Assembly (NCBI RefSeq): GCF_008312935.1
Contig: NZ_VSZO01000002.1
Coordinates: forward strand, 345,406 to 409,405
Length of the DNA stretch: 64,000 bases
Origin: Roseiconus lacunae
GTDB taxonomy: Bacteria > Planctomycetota > Planctomycetia > Pirellulales > Pirellulaceae
Direction of reading: 5' to 3'
Shown: positions 17,659-27,261 of the stretch, piece by piece
How positions within the stretch are numbered: the first letter of the stretch is position 1
How the letters are laid out: every line of letters begins with the position of its first letter
Notes under the pieces: generated by a model
Seen by the model: only the letters and a program-made list of their open reading frames with translations
Databases searched by the model: none
What the model was told of the DNA's origin: nothing
Position numbers and translations under genes: made by a program

Positions 17659-20238
17659 TTAAATCAAATTAGGAAAACGTGCGACTCGATCGAGCGAACC
17701 TTTGACGGCTAAATCAATCGGTTGCGACTCTGTCGATGCGATGACGGGGTGTCTAAACGCTGACATATCGGCGGCCGATAACGCACTCGTGATTACCAAT
17801 GCCTTCATCGAATGCTGTTTCAAAAACTGATTGAGCGATTCCAGCGATAGCGTGTCACAGGCGAGCCAACCGACAGCCCCGGCAACGCTAACAAACAACT
17901 GTGGCGATTTCGGACCGCATTGTTGATCACACCAATGTGCGAGGTATCCCGCTTTTTCGATCGATGTCGGGATCTGACAAACCAGGCTGTTCGGCTGACG
18001 CTCAGGCCAGCCAAACTGTCCCGATTCCAGCCACGGCGTCGGTGGCGACGATTCAATCCGATCTCTCTCGATCGCTTGAAACGTAACCGACAAGACCTGA
18101 TGTATATCTTCGAGCATCGCTTTGGCGACACCGATGGTCGTGCCGATCCGAATCCAGATCGCACGATTGCTCGCGTCGTAGTCAATCGCGTCCAATTCCC
18201 ACCGACCACGGGCAAGACCGGCGACCAAACGCAACGCCGAAGCATGGTCTTTACAGCGGTGGTAATACGAGTGCAGTTCGACCGGCTTGGGGAAAACCTT
18301 GAATGTCAATTCGGTCATCGCGGCCAGTCGCCCACAACTGCCAACGAATAGTTTTGGAAGGTCAAACCCGGCAGCATTTTTCACGACGCGTCCGCCAGAT
18401 TTAATGACCGTCGCGTCGCCATCAACAAAAGTCGCGCCCAGGACAAAATCGCGAAGCCCGCCGTAGCGATGACGACCGGGACCACTCAGTCCGGCCGCAA
18501 CCGTTCCGCCGATCGTCGCGCCCGATTCAACCAACAAAGGATCGAAGGGCAAGTACTGCCGTTGCTTTGCAAGCTCTCGGACGATCTGTTTGACCGGTGT
18601 CCCGGCGAGTGCCGAAAACGTGAACTCCGATGGTTCGTACTCCGTCATTCCGCTGATCGTGCGGGTCGTCAATAGAGGTACGTTAACGAATTGAGAGAGC
18701 GGCGACTTGGTTTGATTACCAACGACCAGAACTTGATCGAGATCCGCGATCGCTTGACGCAGTTGTTCCGGGGAGTCAACTTCGATCGGCTCCCGCAGGT
18801 CTGGTGGACACGTCGCAGACGACGTCGCTTTCGTCTTTGGTTTCGTAATCTCCTCGCGTCCGTCGTCACCGTGGGGAAACATTTTCCCCGGATTTGCGAC
18901 ATGATGTGGGTCGAAGGCATGGCGGACTCGGTGCATCACGGCCATTGAAGGCGGATCGTACATCTGCGAAAGGAATTCGCGTTTCTCGATTCCCACGCCA
19001 TGTTCGCCGGTGATCGAGCCTCCCATTTCGACACAAAGGGAGAGGATTTGCCCGGCAAGTGCTTCGGCTTGTTCTAGTTGTCCCTCAATCGAATCATCAA
19101 ATAGAATCAGCGGATGCAAGTTGCCGTCACCGGCATGAAAGACATTTGCGCATCGTAATCCCGATGCTTCGGAGAACTGTTGAATTTTCTCGAGTGCTTC
19201 GCCGAGCCGTTTGCGGGGGACGACGCCATCCTGAACCAGAAAATCGGGACTTAGCTTACCGACAGCGGAAAACGCACTTTTGCGTCCTCCCCAAATCGCA
19301 TCACGCTGGGCGCTGTTGGCGGCCACGACGGTTTCGAATGCGTTTGTACGAGCGATGACTTCGTGAAGTTGTTGCTTTTCAAGCTCGATCCGCTCACGAG
19401 GGCCTTCGAGTTCGACGATCAGCACTGCAGCGGCACCTCGAGGATAACCACATGCGGTCGCAGCCTCGGCGGCTTCGATCGCCAACGATTCCATGATTTC
19501 CATTGCGCCAGGCAAGAGACCAGCATCGATCACCGCAGAGACAGCGTCTCCGGCGTCGCGCAACGATCGATAGCCAATCAGTACGGTATGAAAACATTCC
19601 GGACGTGGCAAAAGCCGCAGCGTGATCTCAAGTGCGATCCCAAACAACCCCTCGCTTCCACAGAACAACCCCGTCATGTCGGCGCCGATTGATTCAACCG
19701 ATTCGCCACCGAAGTGAGCGACTTCGCCGTTTGCGGTAACGACCTTCATCCCTATGACGTGATTACTGGTCATGCCGTACTTCAAGCAATGTGCACCGCC
19801 CGAGTTAAAAGCGATGTTCCCACCGAGCGTGCAGATCTTTTGACTCGACGGATCCGGGGCATAGTACAAACCATGCGGTGCGGCGGCATTTGAGACGTGC
19901 AGGTTGATGACGCCCGGCTCAACGACGGCGATACGGTTGTCCGGATCGACTTTGAAAATCCGGCGCAGCTTATTGAGCGAGATCACGATGCCATCATCGA
20001 CCGGCATTGAACCTCCCGACAAACTCGTTCCGCTACCACGAGCGACGAATGGGACACGATGCCGATCGCACCAGCGAACGGCGTGGATCACTTCGTCCTG
20101 CGATTCAGGAATCACCACACCCAACGGACGTTTTCGAAACGCGGTCAACCCATCCGATTCAAAGGCGGCACGAAACGAAGGATCATCGCTGACACGACCG
20201 GGCGGCAACACTTCTGCGAGCGAGCGAAGTTCGGTCAT
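17659..20238 (-). CDS. glcDE: Glycolate oxidase flavin subunits GlcD and GlcE fused
   Basis: About 859 residues. The N-terminal part (about 1-470) is a complete GlcD-like FAD-linked oxidase: PP-loop region [15 protein letters not shown], the [15 protein letters not shown] segment, and the C-terminal [13 protein letters not shown] motif. After a charged linker near residue 490 a second FAD-binding region begins (about 505-859), shorter and GlcE-like ([20 protein letters not shown]). In E. coli GlcD and GlcE are separate proteins. The ATG at 20238 overlaps the aminotransferase stop in an ATGA arrangement, indicating translational coupling; an upstream ATG at 20250 is also possible. It oxidises glycolate to glyoxylate, with the GlcF partner encoded immediately downstream. 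Confidence 0.92.
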   Translation of the reverse strand: MTELRSLAEVLPPGRVSDDPSFRAAFESDGLTAFRKRPLGVVIPESQDEVIHAVRWCDRHRVPFVARGSGTSLSGGSMPVDDGIVISLNKLRRIFKVDPDNRIAVVEPGVINLHVSNAAAPHGLYYAPDPSSQKICTLGGNIAFNSGGAHCLKYGMTSNHVIGMKVVTANGEVAHFGGESVESIGADMTGLFCGSEGLFGIALEITLRLLPRPECFHTVLIGYRSLRDAGDAVSAVIDAGLLPGAMEIMESLAIEAAEAATACGYPRGAAAVLIVELEGPRERIELEKQQLHEVIARTNAFETVVAANSAQRDAIWGGRKSAFSAVGKLSPDFLVQDGVVPRKRLGEALEKIQQFSEASGLRCANVFHAGDGNLHPLILFDDSIEGQLEQAEALAGQILSLCVEMGGSITGEHGVGIEKREFLSQMYDPPSMAVMHRVRHAFDPHHVANPGKMFPHGDDGREEITKPKTKATSSATCPPDLREPIEVDSPEQLRQAIADLDQVLVVGNQTKSPLSQFVNVPLLTTRTISGMTEYEPSEFTFSALAGTPVKQIVRELAKQRQYLPFDPLLVESGATIGGTVAAGLSGPGRHRYGGLRDFVLGATFVDGDATVIKSGGRVVKNAAGFDLPKLFVGSCGRLAAMTELTFKVFPKPVELHSYYHRCKDHASALRLVAGLARGRWELDAIDYDASNRAIWIRIGTTIGVAKAMLEDIHQVLSVTFQAIERDRIESSPPTPWLESGQFGWPERQPNSLVCQIPTSIEKAGYLAHWCDQQCGPKSPQLFVSVAGAVGWLACDTLSLESLNQFLKQHSMKALVITSALSAADMSAFRHPVIASTESQPIDLAVKGSLDRVARFPNLI

Positions 20239-21347
20239 GATTGAAGACATTGTTCGAGCGCCGCGAGAAGTGTCAGGATGTTTTTCTCGGATGCCGATTC
20301 TCCCATCAATCCAATCCGCCAAGCCTTCCCGGCGAACACACCGAGCCCGCCTCCGATTTCGATGTCGTACTCATCGAGCAATCGTTTTCGCACTGCCGCT
20401 TCGTCGATTCCTTCGGGAACAGAGACGCAATTGAGCGTGTGCAGCGAATGTTCGGGGATGTACTTCAGTCCGAGTGACTCGAGACCTTGCCGCAGTCGCT
20501 GGTGCATTTGGCGATGGCGTTCGACGCGTTCGTCAAGTCCTTCTTCGAGCACAATCGAGAGCGCTTCGCGGAGGGCATAAACCATGTTGATCGGAGCTGT
20601 GTGATGATAGGCTCGCCCTCCGGCACCGGTGTAATAATTCTTAAGCATGGTTACGTCCAGGTACCAGCTTTGCACGGGTGACTTGCGGGCTTCGATCACT
20701 TCTATGGCGCGTGGCGAAAACGATACCGGTGAGAGCCCCGGTGGGCAGGACAGACATTTCTGGGTTCCCGAATAAATTGCATCGATCCCCCAGTCATCGA
20801 CTCTTAGCTCGTGACCGCCGATCGAAGTTACGGCGTCAACGGCCAACAGCATTCCGGCTCGGTGGACAATGTCACCGACTTCCGAGAGATCTTGCAGCGC
20901 GCCGGTGGACGTTTCGGCGTGAACGACGGCTAGCAATTTGGCGTTCGGATGTTCTTTGACGGCGTCGGCGAAGTGCTGTCGCGAAAAACTCTCCCCCCAA
21001 GGGACTTCCACCGAATGCACTCGAGCCCCGCAACGGCTGAGTACGTCTTTCATCCGACCGCCGAAGACGCCGTTGACCATCACGATTGCTTCGTCACCGG
21101 GTTCGACCAAGTTCACCATGATCGTTTCCATTCCGGCCATCCCGGTCCCGGATACGGGGAACGACAATGCATTGCTGGTGCGATAAACTTGACGAATCAT
21201 CTCGCATGTTTCATCCATGAATCCAATGTACTGTGGATCAAGATGCCCCAGAGTGGGGGAGGAGATGGCCTTCAATATGCGTGCGGGAACGGTACTCGGA
21301 CCGGGCCCCATCAAGAGACGCTGGCGAGGATAAAGCGGGGCAACCAT
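20235..21347 (-). CDS. Alanine/serine-glyoxylate aminotransferase
   Basis: 370 residues, class V fold-type I PLP enzyme. The PLP lysine is K197 in SGTQKCL, and the N-terminal GPGPSTVP and SGTGMAGME segments match the AGXT/PucG family. The likely reaction is transamination of glyoxylate to glycine with alanine or serine as donor. It is the first gene of the operon with glcDE and glcF and overlaps the glcDE start, so its role would be to remove the glyoxylate made by that oxidase. Alanine versus serine specificity cannot be read from sequence. Confidence 0.93.
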   Translation of the reverse strand: MVAPLYPRQRLLMGPGPSTVPARILKAISSPTLGHLDPQYIGFMDETCEMIRQVYRTSNALSFPVSGTGMAGMETIMVNLVEPGDEAIVMVNGVFGGRMKDVLSRCGARVHSVEVPWGESFSRQHFADAVKEHPNAKLLAVVHAETSTGALQDLSEVGDIVHRAGMLLAVDAVTSIGGHELRVDDWGIDAIYSGTQKCLSCPPGLSPVSFSPRAIEVIEARKSPVQSWYLDVTMLKNYYTGAGGRAYHHTAPINMVYALREALSIVLEEGLDERVERHRQMHQRLRQGLESLGLKYIPEHSLHTLNCVSVPEGIDEAAVRKRLLDEYDIEIGGGLGVFAGKAWRIGLMGESASEKNILTLLAALEQCLQS

Positions 21348-21500
21348 TTGCGGCGTTAGCGGTGGTAGGCGGGATTGATTAGCGAGACAATACGAATAAG
21401 ACCGAACAAAGCGATCGCCTTGCCGTTAGGATCAGCGAACGTTGCGATCAGCGAACACGTATTCGGATCGGTACTTTATAGCGGAAACCGAAGTATACCA

Positions 21501-21716
21501 ATGAAAGATCATTCAGATCGGATCATCGAATTGGAATCGCAACTCGCACACTTGCAGCGTCAGTATGACGAATTAAATCAAGTGGTGATCGATCAAACGC
21601 GAGATATTCAGCGTTTGCTAAAGCAAGCACTCAAGTGGGAACAAGATCTTGATCGGTTGAAACATGCCGTCGAACCACGCGGCGAGTTGGCCGATGAAAA
21701 ACCACCTCACTATTGA
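21501..21716 (+). CDS. slyX: SlyX family protein
   Basis: 71 residues starting at the ATG at 21501 (MKDHSDRIIELESQLAHLQ); an in-frame start at 21375 would add 42 residues with no family resemblance. The whole chain is a coiled coil, and it ends in PPHY, the hallmark C-terminus of SlyX. Cellular role unclear in all bacteria. It is divergent from the aminotransferase operon and convergent with the LRR membrane gene. Confidence 0.88.
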   Translation: MKDHSDRIIELESQLAHLQRQYDELNQVVIDQTRDIQRLLKQALKWEQDLDRLKHAVEPRGELADEKPPHY

Positions 21717-21786
21717 TCCGTTGCGACGGCAATCGTCGCAGCGATGCGATGCCGATCATTTACACCATTACAGTTCGTTCGCAGCG

Positions 21787-24144
21787 TTATTCTAACGTGA
21801 TCGGAATCGAAGGGTGCGCCTTGCTGAACGCTTCGATCCCTCGAACGGTCACGTTGGTTTCGCCAAGATGAAACCAAGTTAGTTGCGGCGAATCTCCCAT
21901 CGCAACCAGCGATTCGTCATCCATCCCACAACCGTGAACGACGAGCGTCCTTGTTCGATCCATGCCGACCGGCGTGTGGGTCTTGGCAAAGTCAAACTTG
22001 CAATGGACAAACGCCAGTGACGTCGGGATCTTCCCCAGTTTTTGCATGTCTTCATGATCGATCGACGCGTGCCGGATTTCGACGGTTTTGAATTTCCGCT
22101 CAACTGGCCGAAGTGGTTCGACACTGAATTCGGGATTGATCAAGTAAACGCTGTCCAGACGCGGTGCCCGGCTGAGTCTGTCGAACAATTGATCGTCGAC
22201 AATCGGGTCGGTAAGCCAAACTCGTTCCAAATTTTTTAGCTCGCCAATTCGCTCGGAGACCGGTTTCTGTTGGCAGTCAAAATGCAGATCGACCAAGCTG
22301 GCAAAGCGCGACAATTCTGACATCCCATCGTCGTCCAAGTAGCCGTTGTCGGCATGAAACGTCCACATCATCGCATCGTCACCGATTGCTTGGAGCGCGT
22401 CTGCGTCTACCTGGAAGTCGGTGTTCATTTCTGAAGCAACACCCAACCACCGCAGTTCCTCCATACACCACCGTTCAACGTTGGGGCCTCGGAAGCTGGT
22501 CGCTTCGACGGCCGCACGTCGGGCCCGACCGGTCCATGCTTCGCCAAAGAACTCTGCCAGCGGGGCTGGCAAGAAAAGCCCTTCTTCATCGAGGTGCCAA
22601 AGCCCGACGACGACCTGGCCCCCGGAATAGCGAATTTCATCAAGCATTCGGTCACGCACTTTCATACGTTTAAACCCCATGCTGTAACCGGCGATCAAGA
22701 TCGCAAAGGCGGTCGCGGCACAGAATGTTGTGCGCAACGAGACCTTAGTCTCCCCGAACAATAACATTTGCAACAAGATCCAACCGAGGCCAAAGACGCC
22801 GGTGCAGATTGACGCGACACCAAACGTCGTCCATCCCGGTGGAACCGAACACAAGCCGCCAAATGCCCCCGTAGCAACGATCCCGACTAAGCCAACGATG
22901 ACTCGATGCTCATCGCAAGCATGCCGAAACGCTGCCCCCGTTCGTGTTCGCCACATCCCCCAGACCACCAGCCCCGACGAGATCAGCACGCTTGCGATAA
23001 TCATGACAAGAACGTGCCCCTGATCGGCAAGCAGCGTGTGACCGGACTGAAAGCCACGCTCCGGTTCCGTCGTCAATAATTCCGGTGACACGTAAGGCTT
23101 GACCAGGGCCGGTGGCGGATTTTCATGCACGGCCAAAAGCGCGGAGCCATCGGAGTACACGGAGCGATCTTGAAATTGGCGATTCAGGTCGAACGACAAC
23201 TGCGACACGTGCGCGAGCTTACCGTAGTTGGTCGACACCATCACTTGCTGGGGAAACCATCGTCCACGGCTATCCTGCTGGAATGACGTCGTCGTTGCGG
23301 TGCGGATCTCCCGAGCAGATGCCGAGACCGACGTCTTGAATTGTTCGCGTATTGGCAGCAAGTCGCGATCTTTTGCGAAACTGACGTCACAATGAATCAA
23401 ATGACCATCTCGTTCGGCAATGGTCCGCCACTGCACCTGATAGCATGAGTGCCCATCGATATCGCCTTGCTTAACGGTGATCGGACCAAGGGCAAAGCGA
23501 TTCGTAAACATCCGCTCCGCAAGATCCGGACTGAACAACCATTCGATCGATGGCCCCAAAGACGCGCTGATGATCGCAGTATGGGGACACGATAAGCGAA
23601 ACGATTCTTCAAACGCGCCGACCACTGCACGTTCTGGTCCGTTAATCAATCCAAAAGGACTGCGGATTCGCGCCAACGTTCCATCGAAACAACATCGCAT
23701 ACGTCGGTGTTCCGGCGACAGTCGCTCGGCCCGATAACACAGTCCCTGACGAAGAAAATTTTCATGGTAATCAAGGTCGCACGTTTGCGATGCCCAATCG
23801 GTCCCCATCACATCTTCGTGGGAAAGATCTTCGAACTCGCCAAAGTGACGTGTCGTCCGGGTCAGTCCCCATTCATCATATCGATCGGCGACCTTGGAAA
23901 GTTTTCCGACAACGCTGCTGAAGCGTTCTCGATCGGCGTTTGATTTAAAGCAACCTGAAAACGATTTGAAATCCGCAGTTGACCCGATCGATCCAAGACT
24001 TTGGCCGCCCTTTTGCCTCGGCTCAACCGACGCGACAAGTCCTGCCGTGTCACCTCCATCGACGTGTCCTGGACCGATCACAAAAGACGTTTGGGCTATC
24101 GCCCAGAACACAATGACGGTGCATCGCACTGCGGAAAATCGCAT
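21787..24144 (-). CDS. Large membrane protein with C-terminal LRR-like repeats
   Basis: 785 residues from the ATG at 24144, which has an AGGA box nine bases upstream; the in-frame TTG at 24162 is less likely. A signal peptide is followed by an extracytoplasmic N-terminal domain (about 40-360) rich in beta strands. Four hydrophobic helices follow (about 375-395, 410-430, 435-460, 470-490). The C-terminal part (about 560-785) has leucine-rich-repeat-like units such as LKNLERVWLTDP and APRLDSVYLINP. Planctomycetes carry many such orphan proteins. No catalytic motif seen; a protein-binding role is inferred from the repeats. Confidence 0.75.
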   Translation of the reverse strand: MRFSAVRCTVIVFWAIAQTSFVIGPGHVDGGDTAGLVASVEPRQKGGQSLGSIGSTADFKSFSGCFKSNADRERFSSVVGKLSKVADRYDEWGLTRTTRHFGEFEDLSHEDVMGTDWASQTCDLDYHENFLRQGLCYRAERLSPEHRRMRCCFDGTLARIRSPFGLINGPERAVVGAFEESFRLSCPHTAIISASLGPSIEWLFSPDLAERMFTNRFALGPITVKQGDIDGHSCYQVQWRTIAERDGHLIHCDVSFAKDRDLLPIREQFKTSVSASAREIRTATTTSFQQDSRGRWFPQQVMVSTNYGKLAHVSQLSFDLNRQFQDRSVYSDGSALLAVHENPPPALVKPYVSPELLTTEPERGFQSGHTLLADQGHVLVMIIASVLISSGLVVWGMWRTRTGAAFRHACDEHRVIVGLVGIVATGAFGGLCSVPPGWTTFGVASICTGVFGLGWILLQMLLFGETKVSLRTTFCAATAFAILIAGYSMGFKRMKVRDRMLDEIRYSGGQVVVGLWHLDEEGLFLPAPLAEFFGEAWTGRARRAAVEATSFRGPNVERWCMEELRWLGVASEMNTDFQVDADALQAIGDDAMMWTFHADNGYLDDDGMSELSRFASLVDLHFDCQQKPVSERIGELKNLERVWLTDPIVDDQLFDRLSRAPRLDSVYLINPEFSVEPLRPVERKFKTVEIRHASIDHEDMQKLGKIPTSLAFVHCKFDFAKTHTPVGMDRTRTLVVHGCGMDDESLVAMGDSPQLTWFHLGETNVTVRGIEAFSKAHPSIPITLE

Positions 24145-24489
24145 AGGCTTCTGTCCTGGCAAGCGTAGTGAATCGTCGCATGACGCGGCTTAGCAGTGAG
24201 ACCCAATGTAGCCAATTGTGAACCCCCGTGGGCAGAGTAATTCGCAAGTTCTGCGTCGACAATACGCCAGCAGCACAACAGGACACACGCTCAGCGGCGT
24301 CGCTACGATCGGCGTGTTCGCTATATTGTCTCGCTCTTGATTTCAACCTTCTATTGCGAAAGCATCCACCACCGACCGGTGCTTTGTTCCAACCAGAAAA
24401 CTGGCTGTGATTGATCAGTCTACGGGCATTCGTCCCGGTTCGATCTGAATCCAAACGGTAACTTTGCACTGGGCAATCAATTCAACGCT
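24145..24489. other. Divergent intergenic region
   Basis: 345 bp between the LRR membrane gene (-) and the OPT transporter (+). It should contain both promoters. I see no gene, RNA or clear palindrome. Confidence 0.45.
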
Positions 24490-26427
24490 ATGTCAGAGAC
24501 GACGAATCCCTACGCGAGTCACCCGACGGAAAACGGTGGCGATAGTAACGGGCCGAAGACAAATGATTCCCGTGCAGAATTAACCCTGCGTGTGATCGTC
24601 CTCGGGTTACTACTGGCCGTCATCATGGGTGCGGCCAATGTCTATGTCGGATTAAAAGCTGGGATGACCGTTTCGGCATCGATCCCCGCCGCCGTCATGG
24701 CGATGCTGTTGTTTAAGTTGTTGTTCAAGCGTTCGAGTATCCTTGAAGCAAACCAGGTCCAAACCTGCGCCTCGGCGGGTGAGTCATTGGCGGCAGGCAT
24801 CATCTTCACGATGCCCGCGATGATTTTGATCGGGCACTGGCAATCATTTGATTTTTGGACGGTGACGATCGTCGCACTTACCGGTGGCTTGTTGGGCATT
24901 CTGTTTATGATCCCGATGCGCCGCGTGTTTGTTTCCAATAACGAAGACTTACCTTACCCAGAAGGCATCGCCTGTGCTGCCGTCTTAGAAGCCGGTGAGT
25001 CGGGCCAGCACGGAGCCGCCGCGCGTTTGATTGCCGGTGGTCTACTCGGTGGCTTATTCAAAATTATCGCGGGCTTTTTGGGTCTGGTCACAGAAACGCT
25101 ACAAGCGGCGACGGCGACCGGAGGCAGAATCTTTTACTTCGGCGGTGACCTATCACCGATGCTTGTCGCGGTTGGTTTCATCGTTCGGCTGAACGTTGCC
25201 GTACTGGTGTTTATCGGTGGGACGCTGGGTTGGCTAATCGGCATCCCGTTGCTTGGCGGTGCGAGCGAAACAGAGTCCGCGATCGACGGGGCATGGAGAA
25301 TCTGGAGCAGCGAGGTTCGTTACGTCGGTGTCGGAGCGATGGTCGTCGGCGGACTCAGTTCGCTGATCGCCGTCCGCGCGGGTTTAAAAGCCGCCGTGAC
25401 AGAATTGTGGTCCGGCTTCGGTGGAAAACAGGAGAAGAAACTGGCCGGTGACCAAGACCTCCCCGTCCCCATCATCGTTGGCCTAGCACTCGTCTGTACG
25501 GCGATGCTCGCCGTGATCAACTATCGTTTTACCGATTCGATGGGCGTCACCATATTGTCGACCGTTGTGATGCTTGCGATGGGATTCTTCTTCACCGCCG
25601 TTGCCAGTTACATCGTTGGCTTGGTCGGGAATTCCAACAGCCCCGTCTCGGGGATGACCATCACGGCAGTGCTGGTCGCCGGAGGAATGCTGTGGCTGTA
25701 CGGTTCATCGGGGACCGAGGCGATGGTATCGACTCTAGGAATCGCCGCGATCGTTTGCTGCGTCGCTTGCACCAGTGGTGACGTCTGCAATGACCTCAAG
25801 ACCGGTTCCATCGTCGGTGCGACACCGTTTCGGCAGCAGATGATGCAAATCGCAGGTGTATTCGTCGCCGCATTCGTAATGGCTCCGGTTTTGACTCTGC
25901 TTCACGAAAACACCGAAGGCGGGATTGGCGGCGAAAAGCTAGCCGCACCACAAGCGAGCCTATTCGCATCACTGGCCAAAGGGTTTTCTGGCGAAAGCGA
26001 ATTGCCGTGGCACCTGATCGGCGTCGGTGCCGCGATCGGCGGTGTGATTTTGGTCATCGACGAAGTCATGAAGCGACGCTCCAATCACCGCGCCCACCTG
26101 ATGCCGATCGCGGTCGGTATGTACTTGCCGTTCGGTTTGGCAACTCCGATCCTGATCGGCGGATTGATCGCCCACCTCGCCACGCGCGGACGTCCCAAAG
26201 ATGAACACGACAAAATTTTACACCCTGGGATTTTGTTCGCTTCGGGTGTAATCGCCGGAGAGGCGCTTACGGCCGTCGGCTTGGCGGGGCTCGCAGCGAT
26301 CGGAATCACGTCCTACGAACTCGGCTTACCCGCCGGAATGCAGCTGGCGTTCTCTCTGATCGTGGCTGCCCTGATCATCGGATCGTTCGTGTCCATGACG
26401 CGTTCATCGCTGCGTTCCGGCCAGTAA
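24490..26427 (+). CDS. OPT family oligopeptide transporter
   Basis: 645 residues with about 14-16 hydrophobic segments and a hydrophilic N-terminal tail of about 30 residues. The first helices contain AANVYVGLKAGMTVSASIPA, and later PYPEGIACAAVLEAGE, both typical of bacterial OPT-superfamily transporters, which import peptides or metal chelates. It stands alone in its orientation group; the secreted sugar hydrolase gene begins about 220 bp later. Confidence 0.93.
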   Translation: MSETTNPYASHPTENGGDSNGPKTNDSRAELTLRVIVLGLLLAVIMGAANVYVGLKAGMTVSASIPAAVMAMLLFKLLFKRSSILEANQVQTCASAGESLAAGIIFTMPAMILIGHWQSFDFWTVTIVALTGGLLGILFMIPMRRVFVSNNEDLPYPEGIACAAVLEAGESGQHGAAARLIAGGLLGGLFKIIAGFLGLVTETLQAATATGGRIFYFGGDLSPMLVAVGFIVRLNVAVLVFIGGTLGWLIGIPLLGGASETESAIDGAWRIWSSEVRYVGVGAMVVGGLSSLIAVRAGLKAAVTELWSGFGGKQEKKLAGDQDLPVPIIVGLALVCTAMLAVINYRFTDSMGVTILSTVVMLAMGFFFTAVASYIVGLVGNSNSPVSGMTITAVLVAGGMLWLYGSSGTEAMVSTLGIAAIVCCVACTSGDVCNDLKTGSIVGATPFRQQMMQIAGVFVAAFVMAPVLTLLHENTEGGIGGEKLAAPQASLFASLAKGFSGESELPWHLIGVGAAIGGVILVIDEVMKRRSNHRAHLMPIAVGMYLPFGLATPILIGGLIAHLATRGRPKDEHDKILHPGILFASGVIAGEALTAVGLAGLAAIGITSYELGLPAGMQLAFSLIVAALIIGSFVSMTRSSLRSGQ

Positions 26428-26645
26428 CGCTGCCGGCTAACGCTGTCCCTTCAACGGCACGCGCCTTCGTTGTTCGCGTGGTTGGTTTCCGATGAAAACA
26501 TGGCAGGACAGAAGAGAGGCCAACACGAGACGTGCCGCATGGAGCTAGAATGACGGTCGATGGCCTTCCGCAATTCGTCGGGAGCCCATCACCAAGCAAT
26601 CTCGTTCCATGTACACACTCGTCCGCGATCGGAGGCGGATCGTTC

Positions 26646-27260
26646 ATGCTCTTGCAACGCCTGAAGACAACTTTGGCGACCACACTCGCCGTTACGCTAT
26701 TGTCCACAGTGACATCGGCCGAAGAAGTTCCGATTTTCGATGGAAAGTCGATCAACAACTGGAACGTGAAGCCCACCGAAAACACCGACGGTCACTGGAA
26801 AGTCGAAGACGGCGTGATCATCGCCGAAAATATCAATGAGAAAGGATCTGTCCTTTGGACGGACCGCGAATTCACGAATTACGAATTGGAGTTGGAATAC
26901 CAAACACCTTCGGATTACTACGACACCGGGGTGATGCTTCGAGGCGACGGCCACCAAGTTCAAATTGGAATCTCTGGTAGCTTGAAGAAAGACATGACCG
27001 GCTGTATCTACGCCCCAAAAGACAAACGCGGCAGCTACCCCGCACAAACGGACAAGATCGCCAAAGTTCATCATGTTGGGCAATGGAATCATCTGCGAAT
27101 CGTGTTGAAAGACAAACGCATCCAGACGTTTCTCAACGGCGAAGCATTCGTCGACTACACCGGTATCGCCATCAACGATAAAGGACCGATCGGACTGCAA
27201 CTTCACGCCGGTCATCACATGTTGATTCGTTTCCGTAACTTGAAGCTCAAAGAACTCTAA
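26646..27260 (+). CDS. Secreted 3-keto-disaccharide hydrolase (DUF1080) family protein
   Basis: 204 residues from the ATG at 26646, preceded by GGAGG at 26632-26636. The upstream in-frame start at 26532 would bury the signal peptide. A cleavable signal (about 1-25, ending TVTSAEE) leads to one LamG-like jelly-roll domain (IFDGKSINNWNV at its start), which is the PF06439 fold. The gene ends two bases before a sulfatase, so they are very probably co-translated; a role in degrading sulfated polysaccharide in the periplasm or outside the cell fits both. Confidence 0.88.
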   Translation: MLLQRLKTTLATTLAVTLLSTVTSAEEVPIFDGKSINNWNVKPTENTDGHWKVEDGVIIAENINEKGSVLWTDREFTNYELELEYQTPSDYYDTGVMLRGDGHQVQIGISGSLKKDMTGCIYAPKDKRGSYPAQTDKIAKVHHVGQWNHLRIVLKDKRIQTFLNGEAFVDYTGIAINDKGPIGLQLHAGHHMLIRFRNLKLKEL

Positions 27261-27261
27261 A

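Noticed and set aside
24050..24469. 139-aa minus-strand ORF upstream of the LRR membrane gene
   Set aside because: It overlaps the start of the LRR gene in another frame and has no motif; the region is better explained as divergent promoters.
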